Source: Paenibacillus sp.
GTDB lineage: Bacteria; Bacillota; Bacilli; Paenibacillales; Paenibacillaceae
DNA: 64,000 nt
Direction: 5' to 3'
NCBI GenBank assembly: GCA_031254035.1
Contig: JAIRVF010000053.1
Coordinates: forward strand, 104,952-168,951
The stretch's first letter is position 1, and every line of letters starts with the position of its first letter. A program made the translations under genes and the position numbers. Positions 25,456 to 34,145 of the stretch are shown piece after piece. The notes beneath the pieces are model-generated. The model was given only the letters and a program-made list of their open reading frames with translations. It searched no databases and was not told where the DNA came from.

Positions 25456-25850
25456 GAGGTTGTTCCGCTTTTGATAAGAAAACCGATCGAAGTAATTCAA
25501 GGGTGAGCGACCGCGATCGGAGGTAGGTTTTCTTGCGATATAGAATTTCATCAGCCCTGCTGATAACTTATAAATTCTATATCTAACACGAAGTGAATCA
25601 GGAAGCAGGATCGACATCGAATCTTGAATTCAGCCGGTCCTAAGCAGATGCTTACGAAGTATGTTTCCTCCGGAAACATTTTAGGTGCTCACGTACCCAC
25701 TACAGGCAGATGCTTACGAAGTCGTTTTCTACGAAAACGTTTAGCTCCGCTCCTCAGCCCCTAGCTTCATCCAACTGAAGCGTTTTGAAAAAACGCACAT
25801 CGGAAGCGCAAGCTTCGGTGCTGAAAACCGGCCTTTTTGATCACGCACTT
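25456..25850 (-). repeat. Repeat B copy 1, about 390 bp of linked hairpins
   Basis: The element runs from GAGGTTGTTCCGC to GGCCTTTTTGATCACGCACTTTT and is inverted relative to the copies at 43496 and 63852. It contains a chain of hairpins: GAAAACC with GGTTTTC, GATATAGAATT with AATTCTATATC, GTTTCC-TCC-GGAAAC, GTTTTC-TAC-GAAAAC and GCGTTTT with AAAACGC. The phrase GCAGATGCTTACGAAGT occurs twice, each time directly before a GTTT hairpin. It lies downstream of the ferredoxin-NADP reductase gene. Confidence 0.88.
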
Positions 25851-25880
25851 TTATTATGAAAACGGCCTTGTGCCGTTAAT

Positions 25881-26882
25881 TTATAGCTTCATGTTGCTGC
25901 TGTGACCCGGAGACAACTTCGCGTCTGGATTGATATACACCTTGGCGTTATTTACAGCGGTTGGCGCCTCACCGAATCCGACGGCGATTAGCTTCAGTTT
26001 GCCTGGATAGGTCGTAATGTCGCCAGCGGCAAAAATCCCCGGAATGTTGGTTTCCATTCTCGAGTCCACGACAATGGAGTTGGATTCGAGCTCGATCCCC
26101 CATTCGGCAATAGGACCAAGGGATGAGACGAAACCAAAGTTGACGATCACGTCATCGACTTCGATCTCCTGTGTTTCTTTGGTTTTTACATGGGTAAGTG
26201 TCACCATGGTTATGGCGTCTTCGCCGTGCAAACCTGTGATCTCTGTAGGCGTGACGACGTTAACCTTGGAGTTCATCAAATTTTTGACGCTGTGTTCATG
26301 TGCACGGAATTTATCGCGGCGATGGACGAGAGTGACCTGTTCGGCGATCGGTTCGAGCATCAGCGCCCAGTCAACGGCGGAATCGCCACCACCTGTGATC
26401 AGGACCTTTCTGCCTTTGAAGCGGTTTAAATCATTGACAAAATAATGAAGATTGGATTTCTCAAACTGTTCCGCATTTTCGACTTCGAGGCGGCGTGGCT
26501 GGAAAGCGCCGACCCCGGCCGTAATAATGACGGCTTTCGAGTGGTATTCCCCTTTGTCGGTAGTTAAGACGAAATGACGCTCGTCTTGCTTCGTAAGGGA
26601 TACTACCTGTTCTCCCAGGCGGACATTGGGCTTAAACAAATCCATCTGCTTAGATAAGTTGTCCACCAGTTCCTGGGCCGTTACTTTTGGGAATCCTGCT
26701 ACATCATAAATGTATTTTTCTGGATAAAGAGCTGTGAGCTGCCCTCCAAGCTGAGGCATACTTTCGATCAACGTTACGGACGCCTGGCGCATGCCGCAAT
26801 AAAATGAGGCAAACATACCAGCAGGACCTCCCCCAATAATGAGCAGGTCGGAAATTTCAACACCATCTGATTGTGAAGTCAT
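25881..26882 (-). CDS. Ferredoxin/flavodoxin-NADP reductase, thioredoxin reductase-like (YumC type)
   Basis: The 333-residue flavoprotein has the FAD motif [16 protein letters not shown], an NADPH motif [13 protein letters not shown] and the FAD signature [24 protein letters not shown], split over the C-terminal third. It lacks the CxxC of thioredoxin reductase. These features define the type 2 ferredoxin-NADP reductases such as B. subtilis YumC, which pass electrons between NADPH and ferredoxin or flavodoxin. TGGAGGTGCTG lies upstream of the ATG. It is divergent from ndh, as yumC neighbours yumB in B. subtilis. Confidence 0.9.
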   Translation of the reverse strand: MTSQSDGVEISDLLIIGGGPAGMFASFYCGMRQASVTLIESMPQLGGQLTALYPEKYIYDVAGFPKVTAQELVDNLSKQMDLFKPNVRLGEQVVSLTKQDERHFVLTTDKGEYHSKAVIITAGVGAFQPRRLEVENAEQFEKSNLHYFVNDLNRFKGRKVLITGGGDSAVDWALMLEPIAEQVTLVHRRDKFRAHEHSVKNLMNSKVNVVTPTEITGLHGEDAITMVTLTHVKTKETQEIEVDDVIVNFGFVSSLGPIAEWGIELESNSIVVDSRMETNIPGIFAAGDITTYPGKLKLIAVGFGEAPTAVNNAKVYINPDAKLSPGHSSNMKL

Positions 26883-27286
26883 CGTGTATCAGCACCTCCA
26901 GCTTGATCTTAAGAATTGAGAACCCTTTTTATTATAATATATCCAGGCTTTGGCTGAAAGGTTGCTGAAATTCTTAGGGATGTTCTGAAGGATGAAGACC
27001 CAAAAACAAAGGGATTGTCGAAATGGTGGCAACAGTTAAAATAGCCCGTAAAATCAGGCTTTGGACGCATAATTTCAGCTCAAATAACACTTGATCTTTT
27101 CCATGAAAGTCGATATCATTTCAATATTATGTATTACCATCTTTTGTCGAATTTCAGACATTTTCGCCCTTTAATTTCAACTTTTATAATTGACCGCTGA
27201 TAAAAAATCCCACAACTACCAGAATGGATGCAATTTCTGTTTCATAATATGGTTAAGATCACAGATAAGTCCCGATTATAAAAGTG

Positions 27287-27322
27287 TATAATTTCACAAT
27301 GAGTTTTGTAATATATCACAAA
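27287..27322 (+). promoter_or_regulatory. ndh promoter -10 element with a Rex-like operator
   Basis: TGTATAAT places a -10 element at 27287-27292. At 27306-27321 lies TTGTAATATATCACAA, whose reverse complement TTGTGATATATTACAA closely resembles the Rex box TTGTGAAATATTTCACAA. Rex represses ndh-type genes in Bacillus when NADH is low. The site covers the expected start of transcription, a suitable place for repression. Confidence 0.6.
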
Positions 27323-27362
27323 TATATAAATATACAATGAAGGATTTGGAAGGAGTAGGATG

Positions 27363-28556
27363 ATGAGCAACATTCCGAAGATCGTAATCCTTGGAGCAGG
27401 ATACGCTGGTATTTTGACTGCACAGCGACTCCAAAAGGAATTAAACTATAATGAAGCCGACGTTACGCTCGTTAACCGACATGATTACCATTATATTACG
27501 ACCCATTTGCATATGCCTGCTGCAGGCACGGACAGCGTTGAGAATACACGTGTTCCTATATCGAAGCTAATTGACGAGTTCAAAATCGATCTGGTTAAAT
27601 CCTCCGTTCAGGAAATCCGCCCCCATGAAAAAAAGGTGATCCTGGAGGATGGAACCCTCTCATATGATTTTCTGGTTATTTCTCTGGGTGGTGAATCTGA
27701 AACTTTCGGTATTCCAGGACTGGCCGACTATGCGATGACAATCCGCAGCATCAACTCAGTACGTTTGATCCGCAAGCATATCGAATACCAATTTGCCATG
27801 TATAAAAATGAAAAGCATCCACAGGAACGCCTGAATTTTGTCGTTGGCGGAGCCGGCTTCAGCGGCATCGAATTTGTTGCGGAGCTTGCAGATCGTATGC
27901 CGGAGCTGTGCAAAGAATATGATGTGGACCCGAATCTGGTCAACATTTATAACGTGGAGGCGTCACCAACTGCACTTCCCGGCTTTGCTCCTGAGCTTGT
28001 GGAGTACGCCATGGACGTGCTGAAAAGAAAAGGCGTCACCTTCAAGCTTGGTGTAGCTATTCAGGAATGCACCCTGGACGGCGTCCTACTTGCGAGCGGC
28101 GAAGAAATCAAGGCGGCTACGGTGGTATGGACCGGAGGAATCCGTGGCAACCACAAGATCGAAGCGGCTGGCTTTGAGACAGCTCGCGGGCGTGTGAAAG
28201 TGGATGAATATTTGCATGCGCCGGGTCATGAGAATATTTATATTCTTGGCGACAATGCCCTCATCATTAATCCGGAAGGGCGGCCGTATCCGCCGACTGC
28301 TCAAATCGCCATGCAGCAGGGTGTATGCTGCGCCCATAACATTGTGGCCGCCATCCGCAACCAGCAGCCAAGAAAATTCGAGTTCGACAACAAAGGCACC
28401 GTTGCTTCCTTGGGTAAAGGAGAAGGTATTGCTGTGGTGGGCGATAAACATATTAAAGGCTGGAAGGCCGCGCAGTTAAAAAAACTGGTTGATATACGTT
28501 ATCTTTTCACGATCGGCGGCATCCCGCTGGTAGTGAGGAAAGGAAAGTTTCTGTAA
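27363..28556 (+). CDS. ndh: Type II NADH dehydrogenase (Ndh/YumB type)
   Basis: The 397-residue flavoprotein oxidises NADH and reduces menaquinone at the membrane surface without pumping protons. The FAD motif is GAGYAGILTAQRL, the NADH motif VVGGAGFSGIEFVAEL, and the second FAD motif YILGDNALI. The C-terminal part (LKKLVDIRYLFTIGGIPLVVRKG) is the amphipathic membrane-binding region. ATG 27363 is preferred over 27360 because of the spacing to AAGGAG. A Rex-like operator lies upstream. A small gene follows two bases after the stop. Confidence 0.87.
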   Translation: MSNIPKIVILGAGYAGILTAQRLQKELNYNEADVTLVNRHDYHYITTHLHMPAAGTDSVENTRVPISKLIDEFKIDLVKSSVQEIRPHEKKVILEDGTLSYDFLVISLGGESETFGIPGLADYAMTIRSINSVRLIRKHIEYQFAMYKNEKHPQERLNFVVGGAGFSGIEFVAELADRMPELCKEYDVDPNLVNIYNVEASPTALPGFAPELVEYAMDVLKRKGVTFKLGVAIQECTLDGVLLASGEEIKAATVVWTGGIRGNHKIEAAGFETARGRVKVDEYLHAPGHENIYILGDNALIINPEGRPYPPTAQIAMQQGVCCAHNIVAAIRNQQPRKFEFDNKGTVASLGKGEGIAVVGDKHIKGWKAAQLKKLVDIRYLFTIGGIPLVVRKGKFL

Positions 28557-28557
28557 G

Positions 28558-28809
28558 ATGCGACACTGCAGCGTTCAGGTGCGTTCACTTTTAACAAGGG
28601 ATGAGTTGGACCGATATAATGCGTTGATGGAAGTTGGCGGATATTTGGAGGACCAGAACCGATACGATCTGGTGTATATGGTACAGAAGGAAATCGATAT
28701 ATTGATCTTGCCCGCCATTGAGAGATTGAAGGAACAGAGCCGCGACCGCGACCTTGCCACGGCCGAGTTTCTAGAATCGCTGAAAAGCCAGGATGAGGAA
28801 GAGAGATAA
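28558..28809 (+). CDS. Small conserved hypothetical protein downstream of ndh
   Basis: The 83-residue, charged and mostly helical product (LTRDELDRYNALMEVGGYLEDQNRYDLVYMVQKEIDILILPAIERLKEQ) carries no recognised motif. Its ATG starts one base after the ndh stop codon, so it is probably translated by coupling; GGAAAGTTT lies upstream within ndh. A terminator overlaps its stop codon. The linkage to ndh suggests a related role, but this is inference. Confidence 0.65.
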   Translation: MRHCSVQVRSLLTRDELDRYNALMEVGGYLEDQNRYDLVYMVQKEIDILILPAIERLKEQSRDRDLATAEFLESLKSQDEEER

Positions 28810-28850
28810 AAAAGGCTTGCCTACCCGGGATAGGGAGGCAAGCTTTTTGT
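28808..28850. terminator. Bidirectional terminator between ndh operon and chdC
   Basis: AAAAAAGGCTTGCCTACCC pairs with GGGAGGCAAGCTTTTT around GGATA. Both strands end in a T run, so it can serve both convergent units. Confidence 0.9.
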
Positions 28851-28877
28851 TCATTCAGAGCCGTTTCTTGGGATCGT

Positions 28878-29627
28878 TTAAACCTTAAGCATTTCTTCGA
28901 AGGATTCAACTGTAAGCAGCGTTCCCACATAAAAGCTTCCGAATTCGCCGTATCTTGCGCTGACTTCATCAAAACGCATTTCATATACGAGTTTTTTGAA
29001 CTGGAGCGAATCGTCGGCAAACAGCGTGACGCCCCATTCCCAGTCGTCAAAACCGACGGAGCCGGTAATGATCTGCTTTACTTTGCCTGCATAAGAACGT
29101 CCGATAAGACCGTGGCTGCGCATCAGATTGCGGCGCTCTTCCATGTCGAGCATATACCAGTTGTCATTTTGGTCCCGCTTCTTGTTCATCGGGTAGAAGC
29201 AGATATACTTCGTTTTAGGTAGAATCGGTTTCAGTCTAGCGATGATCTGCGGATTTTGCATCGGGTCGCCGCCGTCCGCGCCTGCTAGATAGTTGCTGAG
29301 CTCCACAACACTTACATAGGAGTATGATTTGGTAGTAAAGCGCGCAAACAGTGTTTTATTAAATGCGGTTTCGACCGCGTTGAGTTCTTCCAACGTTTCA
29401 CGGAGATGCATGAGGACAAAGTCGGCTTTTTGCCCCACAATGGTGTAGACCGCGGTACTTCCCTGATTGGCCGATTCGATATCGGACCATTCTTTCAAAA
29501 ATTCCTGCAGCTCGTCGAGCGCCATTGCGCGTTCCTCATCGTCTGCGGATTTCCAGGCTGTCCAATTGATGGAACGAAAATCATGGAGAGCATACCAGCC
29601 TTCTAAAGTGGATGCTGCTTCGTTCAT
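28878..29627 (-). CDS. chdC: Coprohaem decarboxylase ChdC (HemQ)
   Basis: This chlorite dismutase-family enzyme converts coprohaem III to haem b by two oxidative decarboxylations, the last step of the Gram-positive haem pathway. Family segments include [46 protein letters not shown] with the active-site tyrosine, and [15 protein letters not shown] 29627 is chosen because GGGAGTGA lies about seven bases upstream; an upstream TTG at 29645 has no site. Length 249 residues is normal. Haem made here serves CtaA and SdhC. Confidence 0.92.
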   Translation of the reverse strand: MNEAASTLEGWYALHDFRSINWTAWKSADDEERAMALDELQEFLKEWSDIESANQGSTAVYTIVGQKADFVLMHLRETLEELNAVETAFNKTLFARFTTKSYSYVSVVELSNYLAGADGGDPMQNPQIIARLKPILPKTKYICFYPMNKKRDQNDNWYMLDMEERRNLMRSHGLIGRSYAGKVKQIITGSVGFDDWEWGVTLFADDSLQFKKLVYEMRFDEVSARYGEFGSFYVGTLLTVESFEEMLKV

Positions 29628-29825
29628 TTTATCGATCACTCCCAAGTTTAGTTGCTATACACCTTCATTGTATTGTATCCCAACCATAAGTGAAAGAGCA
29701 AATAAAGTCACAATCTATTCAATTATTGTTCGTTGATTAGTGACAAATTTTCTAGTAAACTTACTACATAATATTGTAATGAATGAGCTAGCGGGGCAGA
29801 GAGAAAATGAGGTGAGCATGTTAAC

Positions 29826-30122
29826 ATGCAGTTTATCCCTGTTTTTGTGTTGATGGTGTTATTTTTCGTGATGATGTTCGGAATCGGCTTTATCTTAAAT
29901 ATGTTAATGAAAACGACTTGGTTTCCCTCTTATTTATTTGTCGTTGTCATTTTGCCAGTTGTGGTTTATTCGTTGTGGGACCGCGGCGAGGTTTCGTTCC
30001 TGGACCATCTAGGGTCATTCCGTGTCGTTGACTATTTGACGGGACTTGCGGGTCTTGCAGGAGCTGTCATCAGCGGCTGGGCGATTCAAAAACTGCGTAA
30101 AAGCGGATTTAAAATGTTCTAA
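29826..30122 (+). CDS. yuiB: YuiB family small membrane protein
   Basis: The 98-residue protein has three hydrophobic segments and the pattern of B. subtilis YuiB (MFGIGFILNMLMKTTWFPSY). The function is unknown. GAGGTGAGC lies nine bases before the ATG. In B. subtilis yuiB sits near yumB and yumC; here it is near the same two genes, separated by chdC. Confidence 0.78.
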   Translation: MQFIPVFVLMVLFFVMMFGIGFILNMLMKTTWFPSYLFVVVILPVVVYSLWDRGEVSFLDHLGSFRVVDYLTGLAGLAGAVISGWAIQKLRKSGFKMF

Positions 30123-30136
30123 AGCTAACGTCAATG

Positions 30137-30165
30137 GACAGCTCTCCGGAAGGGGGGCTGTTTTG
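30137..30165 (+). terminator. Terminator after yuiB
   Basis: ACAGCTCTCC pairs with GGGGGGCTGT around GGAA, followed by TTTTG. Confidence 0.75.
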
Positions 30166-30379
30166 CTTCACAGAAACTTATGGGATCGAGACCGCGCTTT
30201 TAGCGCCTTTAAGGAAGAGGGGACTTGTTGAAGCAAGGATTTTTGTCATTTGATTGGTCATCGTTATTATGCTTTACTGGATTCTTTTGGAGCATAATAA
30301 TCGTCGAAATATATCGGATCAAGGATTCCTTTTATGATAGAATAGAGAAAGTCTACGTTACGATGGGAGGAGCCAAAAT

Positions 30380-31897
30380 ATGCATTTGAAGAGCCTGCTG
30401 CATTTTACGGAAAATCACAGGTACTGCGTATATCGTGATTTTTGCTTAAGCAGCCTGGATAGCAAAATGCTCAGCTCGGTTTATCAGCCCATGGTCGGAG
30501 CTTTTGCCATCAGTTTATACCATCTGCTGTTTCAGCAGATTCCTATAGAGAAGTTGGGATATTCGTCGCTTGAACAGCAGCGGCGTCTATTTTTGACATT
30601 GGGCCTCGAGCCAAGTGAAAAGGGCCGGAGGTTCCTAATCGAACAAGCCTCGCTGCTGGAAGCGGTGGGTCTGCTTCAAACTTGCCGCATGTATATGCCC
30701 GAGCATGAAGATTATGTTTATGAATACGAGCTCCAGCAGCCGTTGTCACCCGCGGAGTTTTTTAATACCCAGCATCTGACGCTGCTCTTGCGGGACAAAA
30801 TTGGCAAGTTTGCCGTACTGGCGCTTCGCGAGGAGCTATGGGCTCGGGAACCGGAGGAATTTGCGGTTTCGCCAGGTGGCCACAAGGAAAATATATCGCT
30901 TGCTTTTTATGATATTTTCGAGCTGAACACGCATGTGATCGATTATGAGCTGGAGCAGGCGCTTTCCGAGGTGTCGACAACAAGGCAGCATGGTGTCCGG
31001 ACGTCAGCCGATGATAATGCGCTGAACTATGCCGACATTATTTTGCGTTTTCCGAAGGATTCCGTAAACAGGGCCCATGTCGAGAAGCTCCGTTTTAACC
31101 ATGAGCAGATGGGGATCATCAACTATGTCGTGAACAAATATGATTTAAGCGTTCAGGACCTGTGCCGGCTGCTGGATGAGGACGGTGTGTTTGCGGCGGA
31201 TGGCGGTGTCAACCTTGATGAGCTTCAGCGCAAGGCCAACCTGCATTTCCGTCAGGACAAACGGCGGCAAGAGCAGCGCGAGGTTTATGCAGGTAAGGTT
31301 GTCTCGTTCCACCAGAGCGAGGAATCGGCCGATCCCGCCCCACAGGAGCATGCGGTCGAGATGGAATTTTACGTCGATGTGCCGGTTCAGTTCCAGTCCA
31401 AATGCGATGTCCACCAGTATAATATGATGCTTCGCAATGAACCGTATACGAGGTTGCTCAAAACATTTTTTCCAGGTTCCGTACCGGATAACTTCTTCGA
31501 TATTTTCGATAAAATCGATCACAGCTACAAGCTGCCTGGTGAAGTGATTAATGTGCTGATCCATTATTTGATGTCTTTGCTAACTTCGGGAGGCAATGAG
31601 CAGCGCATCAATCGTAATTTTGTCGAGGCGATTGCCTCCAATATGCTGCTGAAGCAGGTCAACACGTATGAGAAGGCTGTTCAATATATTCGCGATCAGG
31701 CTAAGGTCAAGGGAAAGCAGGCGGCCGCTTCTGGAGGCGGAAGAACTCGCACATACGGCAACAAGTCCGCGAGATTGAAGCCTGAAATTCCAATTGCACA
31801 GGAGAACCATGCAATGGATACGGTCAGCGAAGAAGAATTCGAGGAAATGCTGCGAATGGCGGCCGAAATGCAGGCGAGTAAGAAAAAAGGAATTTAA
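30380..31897 (+). CDS. dnaB: Replication initiation and membrane attachment protein DnaB
   Basis: This 505-residue protein is the Bacillus-type DnaB, a helicase co-loader that works with DnaD and DnaI at oriC and at restart sites. It is not the replicative helicase. The N-terminal winged-helix part (ENHRYCVYRDFCLSSLDSKMLSSVYQPMVG) and the C-terminal DnaB_2/DnaD-like part (INYVVNKYDLSVQDLCRLLDEDG and LPGEVINVLIHYLMSL) are recognisable, and a charged tail rich in Glu and Met follows. GGGAGGAGCC lies upstream of the ATG. dnaI follows after 124 bp that contain repeat D copy 1. Confidence 0.88.
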   Translation: MHLKSLLHFTENHRYCVYRDFCLSSLDSKMLSSVYQPMVGAFAISLYHLLFQQIPIEKLGYSSLEQQRRLFLTLGLEPSEKGRRFLIEQASLLEAVGLLQTCRMYMPEHEDYVYEYELQQPLSPAEFFNTQHLTLLLRDKIGKFAVLALREELWAREPEEFAVSPGGHKENISLAFYDIFELNTHVIDYELEQALSEVSTTRQHGVRTSADDNALNYADIILRFPKDSVNRAHVEKLRFNHEQMGIINYVVNKYDLSVQDLCRLLDEDGVFAADGGVNLDELQRKANLHFRQDKRRQEQREVYAGKVVSFHQSEESADPAPQEHAVEMEFYVDVPVQFQSKCDVHQYNMMLRNEPYTRLLKTFFPGSVPDNFFDIFDKIDHSYKLPGEVINVLIHYLMSLLTSGGNEQRINRNFVEAIASNMLLKQVNTYEKAVQYIRDQAKVKGKQAAASGGGRTRTYGNKSARLKPEIPIAQENHAMDTVSEEEFEEMLRMAAEMQASKKKGI

Positions 31898-31912
31898 GTT
31901 TTTGGAAAAGCG

Positions 31913-31984
31913 AAAGTAGCGGAGGGAACGGAATCGTTCTGGAGACAACAGCGATCGGAAGAACGATCCGTAACCGCAGCGGTC
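31913..31984 (+). repeat. Repeat D copy 1, short form, between dnaB and dnaI
   Basis: AAAGTAGCGGAGGGAACGGA at the left and GATCCGTAACCGCAGCGGTC at the right correspond to the two ends of copy 2 (46564-46707); the middle arm is deleted. The right half, from GGAGACAACAGCGATCGG onward, is nearly identical to copy 2. The ends can pair (GCGG with CCGC, ACGGA with TCCGT). Confidence 0.8.
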
Positions 31985-32021
31985 AACACGCACAATTTAC
32001 CGCCCGAAAGGAGGAGCCGGC

Positions 32022-32978
32022 TTGGAATCGTTAGGTCAAGTATTGAAACAAATAAAAGGACCGTCTTTTTTGCGAAAATCGCAAGATATTGCAGATGAGC
32101 TGCTCCGGGATCCGATTGTTAAAGAGCTCCGTGCGGAACATCCGGAAATGGACGAAACCCGGCTGCGCGCCAACCTGCCACGTCTGTACCAGTACGTGAA
32201 TGACCGGCGCAACTGCGCGAATTGTCCAGGGCTTGAAAAATGTCCGAATGACTTTGAGGGACATTACAGCAAACTGGAGCTGGTTACGCAAAATGGACAG
32301 CTGGAGCTGGTTGAGCGCAAGGCTCCTTGTTCTCTTCAAGTGGCTAAGCGAAACGCGGATCAGATCAAGAGGCGTATCCGCAGCTTTTATGTAGATGAAC
32401 GGGCACTTCAGGAAGGATATAATGAAGTTGAAATCATGGGAAAAGACCGTCTCCGTGCTCCGGCGGTAAACCAGGTTTTTCGCTATATCCGCGAGGTCAA
32501 GGAAGAGGGCTTGTCAACGAAAGGACTGTATCTGTTTGGTTCTTTCGGGACAGGCAAAACGTTTCTGATGAGCTATCTGCTGCATGAGCTGGCGATCGTG
32601 GGGTATACCGGTGTTATTGTGTACATGCCGGAATTTGTTGAGGATTTGAAATCCATGTTTCAGGATAACCAAAAACTCAAAGATACGGTGGAAGTCATGA
32701 AGAACTGCGACCTTCTTATTTTTGACGATATCGGAGCAGAAAATCTTAGTCCATGGGTACGCGATCATGTGCTCGGAGCTATCCTTAATTTCCGTATGAA
32801 CCGTAAACCGACCTTTTACACATCCAATTATGATTTTGATGGCTTGGAGAAGCATCTTAGCTTCACAAGCAAAGATGGGGAGGAAATTTACAAGGGGCAG
32901 CGGCTGATGGACCGGATATTACCTTTCGTTGATGTCGTACATCTGCATGGAGAAAATCAGCGGCGAATTCGTTCTTAA
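32022..32978 (+). CDS. dnaI: Primosomal protein DnaI (helicase loader ATPase)
   Basis: DnaI loads the replicative helicase. The N-terminal domain contains CANCPGLEKC plus a nearby histidine, a zinc-binding helicase-interaction domain. The AAA+ part has Walker A GSFGTGKT (173-180), Walker B LLIFDDIG, and a sensor region RKPTFYTSNYDF. The start is TTG 32022, preceded by AAAGGAGGAGCC. The 318 residues are normal. It forms an operon with dnaB, interrupted by repeat D copy 1, and a terminator follows. Confidence 0.92.
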   Translation: MESLGQVLKQIKGPSFLRKSQDIADELLRDPIVKELRAEHPEMDETRLRANLPRLYQYVNDRRNCANCPGLEKCPNDFEGHYSKLELVTQNGQLELVERKAPCSLQVAKRNADQIKRRIRSFYVDERALQEGYNEVEIMGKDRLRAPAVNQVFRYIREVKEEGLSTKGLYLFGSFGTGKTFLMSYLLHELAIVGYTGVIVYMPEFVEDLKSMFQDNQKLKDTVEVMKNCDLLIFDDIGAENLSPWVRDHVLGAILNFRMNRKPTFYTSNYDFDGLEKHLSFTSKDGEEIYKGQRLMDRILPFVDVVHLHGENQRRIRS

Positions 32979-33000
32979 AGTGGCCTTATTTATATATAGA

Positions 33001-33048
33001 AAAAAACCTGACCTTCTGCCGGGTGCGGCGGAAAGATCAGGTTTTTTT
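33001..33048 (+). terminator. Terminator after dnaI
   Basis: AAAAACCTGA pairs with TCAGGTTTTT, with an inner CCG/CGG stem. The minus strand also ends in T, so it may serve the small convergent gene as well. Confidence 0.88.
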
Positions 33049-33072
33049 GCATTTCAGCTCGTCCAGAGCCGT

Positions 33073-33231
33073 TTAGCCGGAGATGATAAACTTGATGATG
33101 ACCATAGTTGCAAAAATAAGGAGCATGAGCAAAGCCATGCCTCCAAATCCATTCATCAGATCCATCAAGTCATTGCGCGGCTCTTCGTTCACGTGTTCCC
33201 GCGGGTCGTTAGCGTGCACGTTTGCATTCAT
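33073..33231 (-). CDS. Small membrane protein of 52 residues
   Basis: The product begins with a hydrophilic, acidic half (MNANVHANDPREHVNEEP) and ends in one hydrophobic helix (GMALLMLLIFATMVIIKFII). GAGGAGGC lies nine bases upstream of the ATG at 33231. I do not recognise the family. It converges on dnaI and faces away from trxA. Confidence 0.55.
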   Translation of the reverse strand: MNANVHANDPREHVNEEPRNDLMDLMNGFGGMALLMLLIFATMVIIKFIISG

Positions 33232-33520
33232 GAATACAGTGCCTCCTCAGGATGGTTTCCATTATGTAAATGAGCTTAGTCATTGACAGAGAAACCCGAG
33301 TTAACATTAGTATACCCAATTTCCAAAGAATTTGTAAAGAATATATGGTGAATACTTATATAGGGGTTAAGGCTTAAGGTGAAGCGGAAAATCAGCTGTT
33401 TCGACCGAGTTCCAAGTGCGAAGGAAGCGGTTTTATTCGGGCTCCATACCTGAATGAATCCGGTTCGCTCGCAAACGGGCTAGTCGCTGCAGCACATGCC
33501 TATCATCTGTAATTAAGGAT
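33232..33520. other. Intergenic region between the small membrane protein gene and trxA
   Basis: I see no gene, repeat family member or known RNA in this stretch. Its left part must hold the promoter of the minus-strand small gene. Confidence 0.4.
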
Positions 33521-33550
33521 TTTACATTTTCCGAAAAAATATGTTATACT
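33521..33550 (+). promoter_or_regulatory. trxA: Probable sigma-A promoter of trxA
   Basis: TTTACA (33521-33526) and TATACT (33545-33550) are 18 bases apart. A leader of about 120 bases follows before the start codon, with two potential hairpins (AAACTG with CAGTTT, CAAAAATC with GATTTTTG). Confidence 0.55.
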
Positions 33551-33674
33551 TAAACTGTCGACAAAGACATATCAGTTTAAGGGTTTTGCAAAAATCCATC
33601 GAGTGACTGAGATTTTTGTTTTGCAAAATTCTGAGTTTAATGAAATTCAGCTTTCTATAAGGAGGAAAAATATT

Positions 33675-33992
33675 ATGGCTATTGTAAATGTAACTGACCA
33701 ATCCTTTAATGGTGAAATTGAAGGCCAAGGTACAGTATTGGTTGATTTTTGGGCTCCTTGGTGTGGTCCTTGCAAAATGATCGCTCCGATTCTTGATGAA
33801 CTTGCGAATGAAATGGGCGACTCCGTTAAAATTGCCAAATTGAACGTGGATGAAAACCCAGAAACGGCTTCCCGTTTCGGCGTAATGAGCATTCCAACTT
33901 TGATTTTCTTCAAAGACGGCCAACCGGTTGATAAAGTGGTAGGTCTGAATTCCAAGGAAAACCTGAAGAACATCATTTCCAAGCATCAATAA
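33675..33992 (+). CDS. trxA: Thioredoxin TrxA
   Basis: The 105-residue protein is a classical thioredoxin: active site WCGPC (Cys30 and Cys33), the buried Asp24 in LVDFWAPWC, and the cis-proline in SIPTLIFF. It reduces disulphides of ribonucleotide reductase and other partners. ATG 33675 follows AAGGAGGAAAAATATT; an in-frame start at 33603 lies upstream in the leader without a site. A terminator separates it from uvrC. The trxA, uvrC, sdhCAB grouping is also found in B. subtilis. Confidence 0.95.
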   Translation: MAIVNVTDQSFNGEIEGQGTVLVDFWAPWCGPCKMIAPILDELANEMGDSVKIAKLNVDENPETASRFGVMSIPTLIFFKDGQPVDKVVGLNSKENLKNIISKHQ

Positions 33993-34021
33993 TCAATTCA
34001 TTACACGATCAACCATATCAT

Positions 34022-34050
34022 GCGCCTTCGGAAATTCCGGGGGCGCTTGT
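34022..34050 (+). terminator. Terminator after trxA
   Basis: GCGCC and GGCGC enclose an inner CGGAAATTCCG hairpin, followed by TTGTTTGTATTTT. Confidence 0.65.
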
Positions 34051-34145
34051 TTGTATTTTCCATCCCATTATTTTTATGAAAAACGCGCTTTGGATTTTGG
34101 CGAATTCCTCATATAATGAAGAAGATACCGGGAGGAGGGGAAAGC

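Noticed and set aside
25456-25850. Serial hairpins of repeat B considered as a CRISPR array or attC array
   Set aside because: Repeated units differ in sequence and spacing, there are no regular spacers, and no cas or integrase gene is near.
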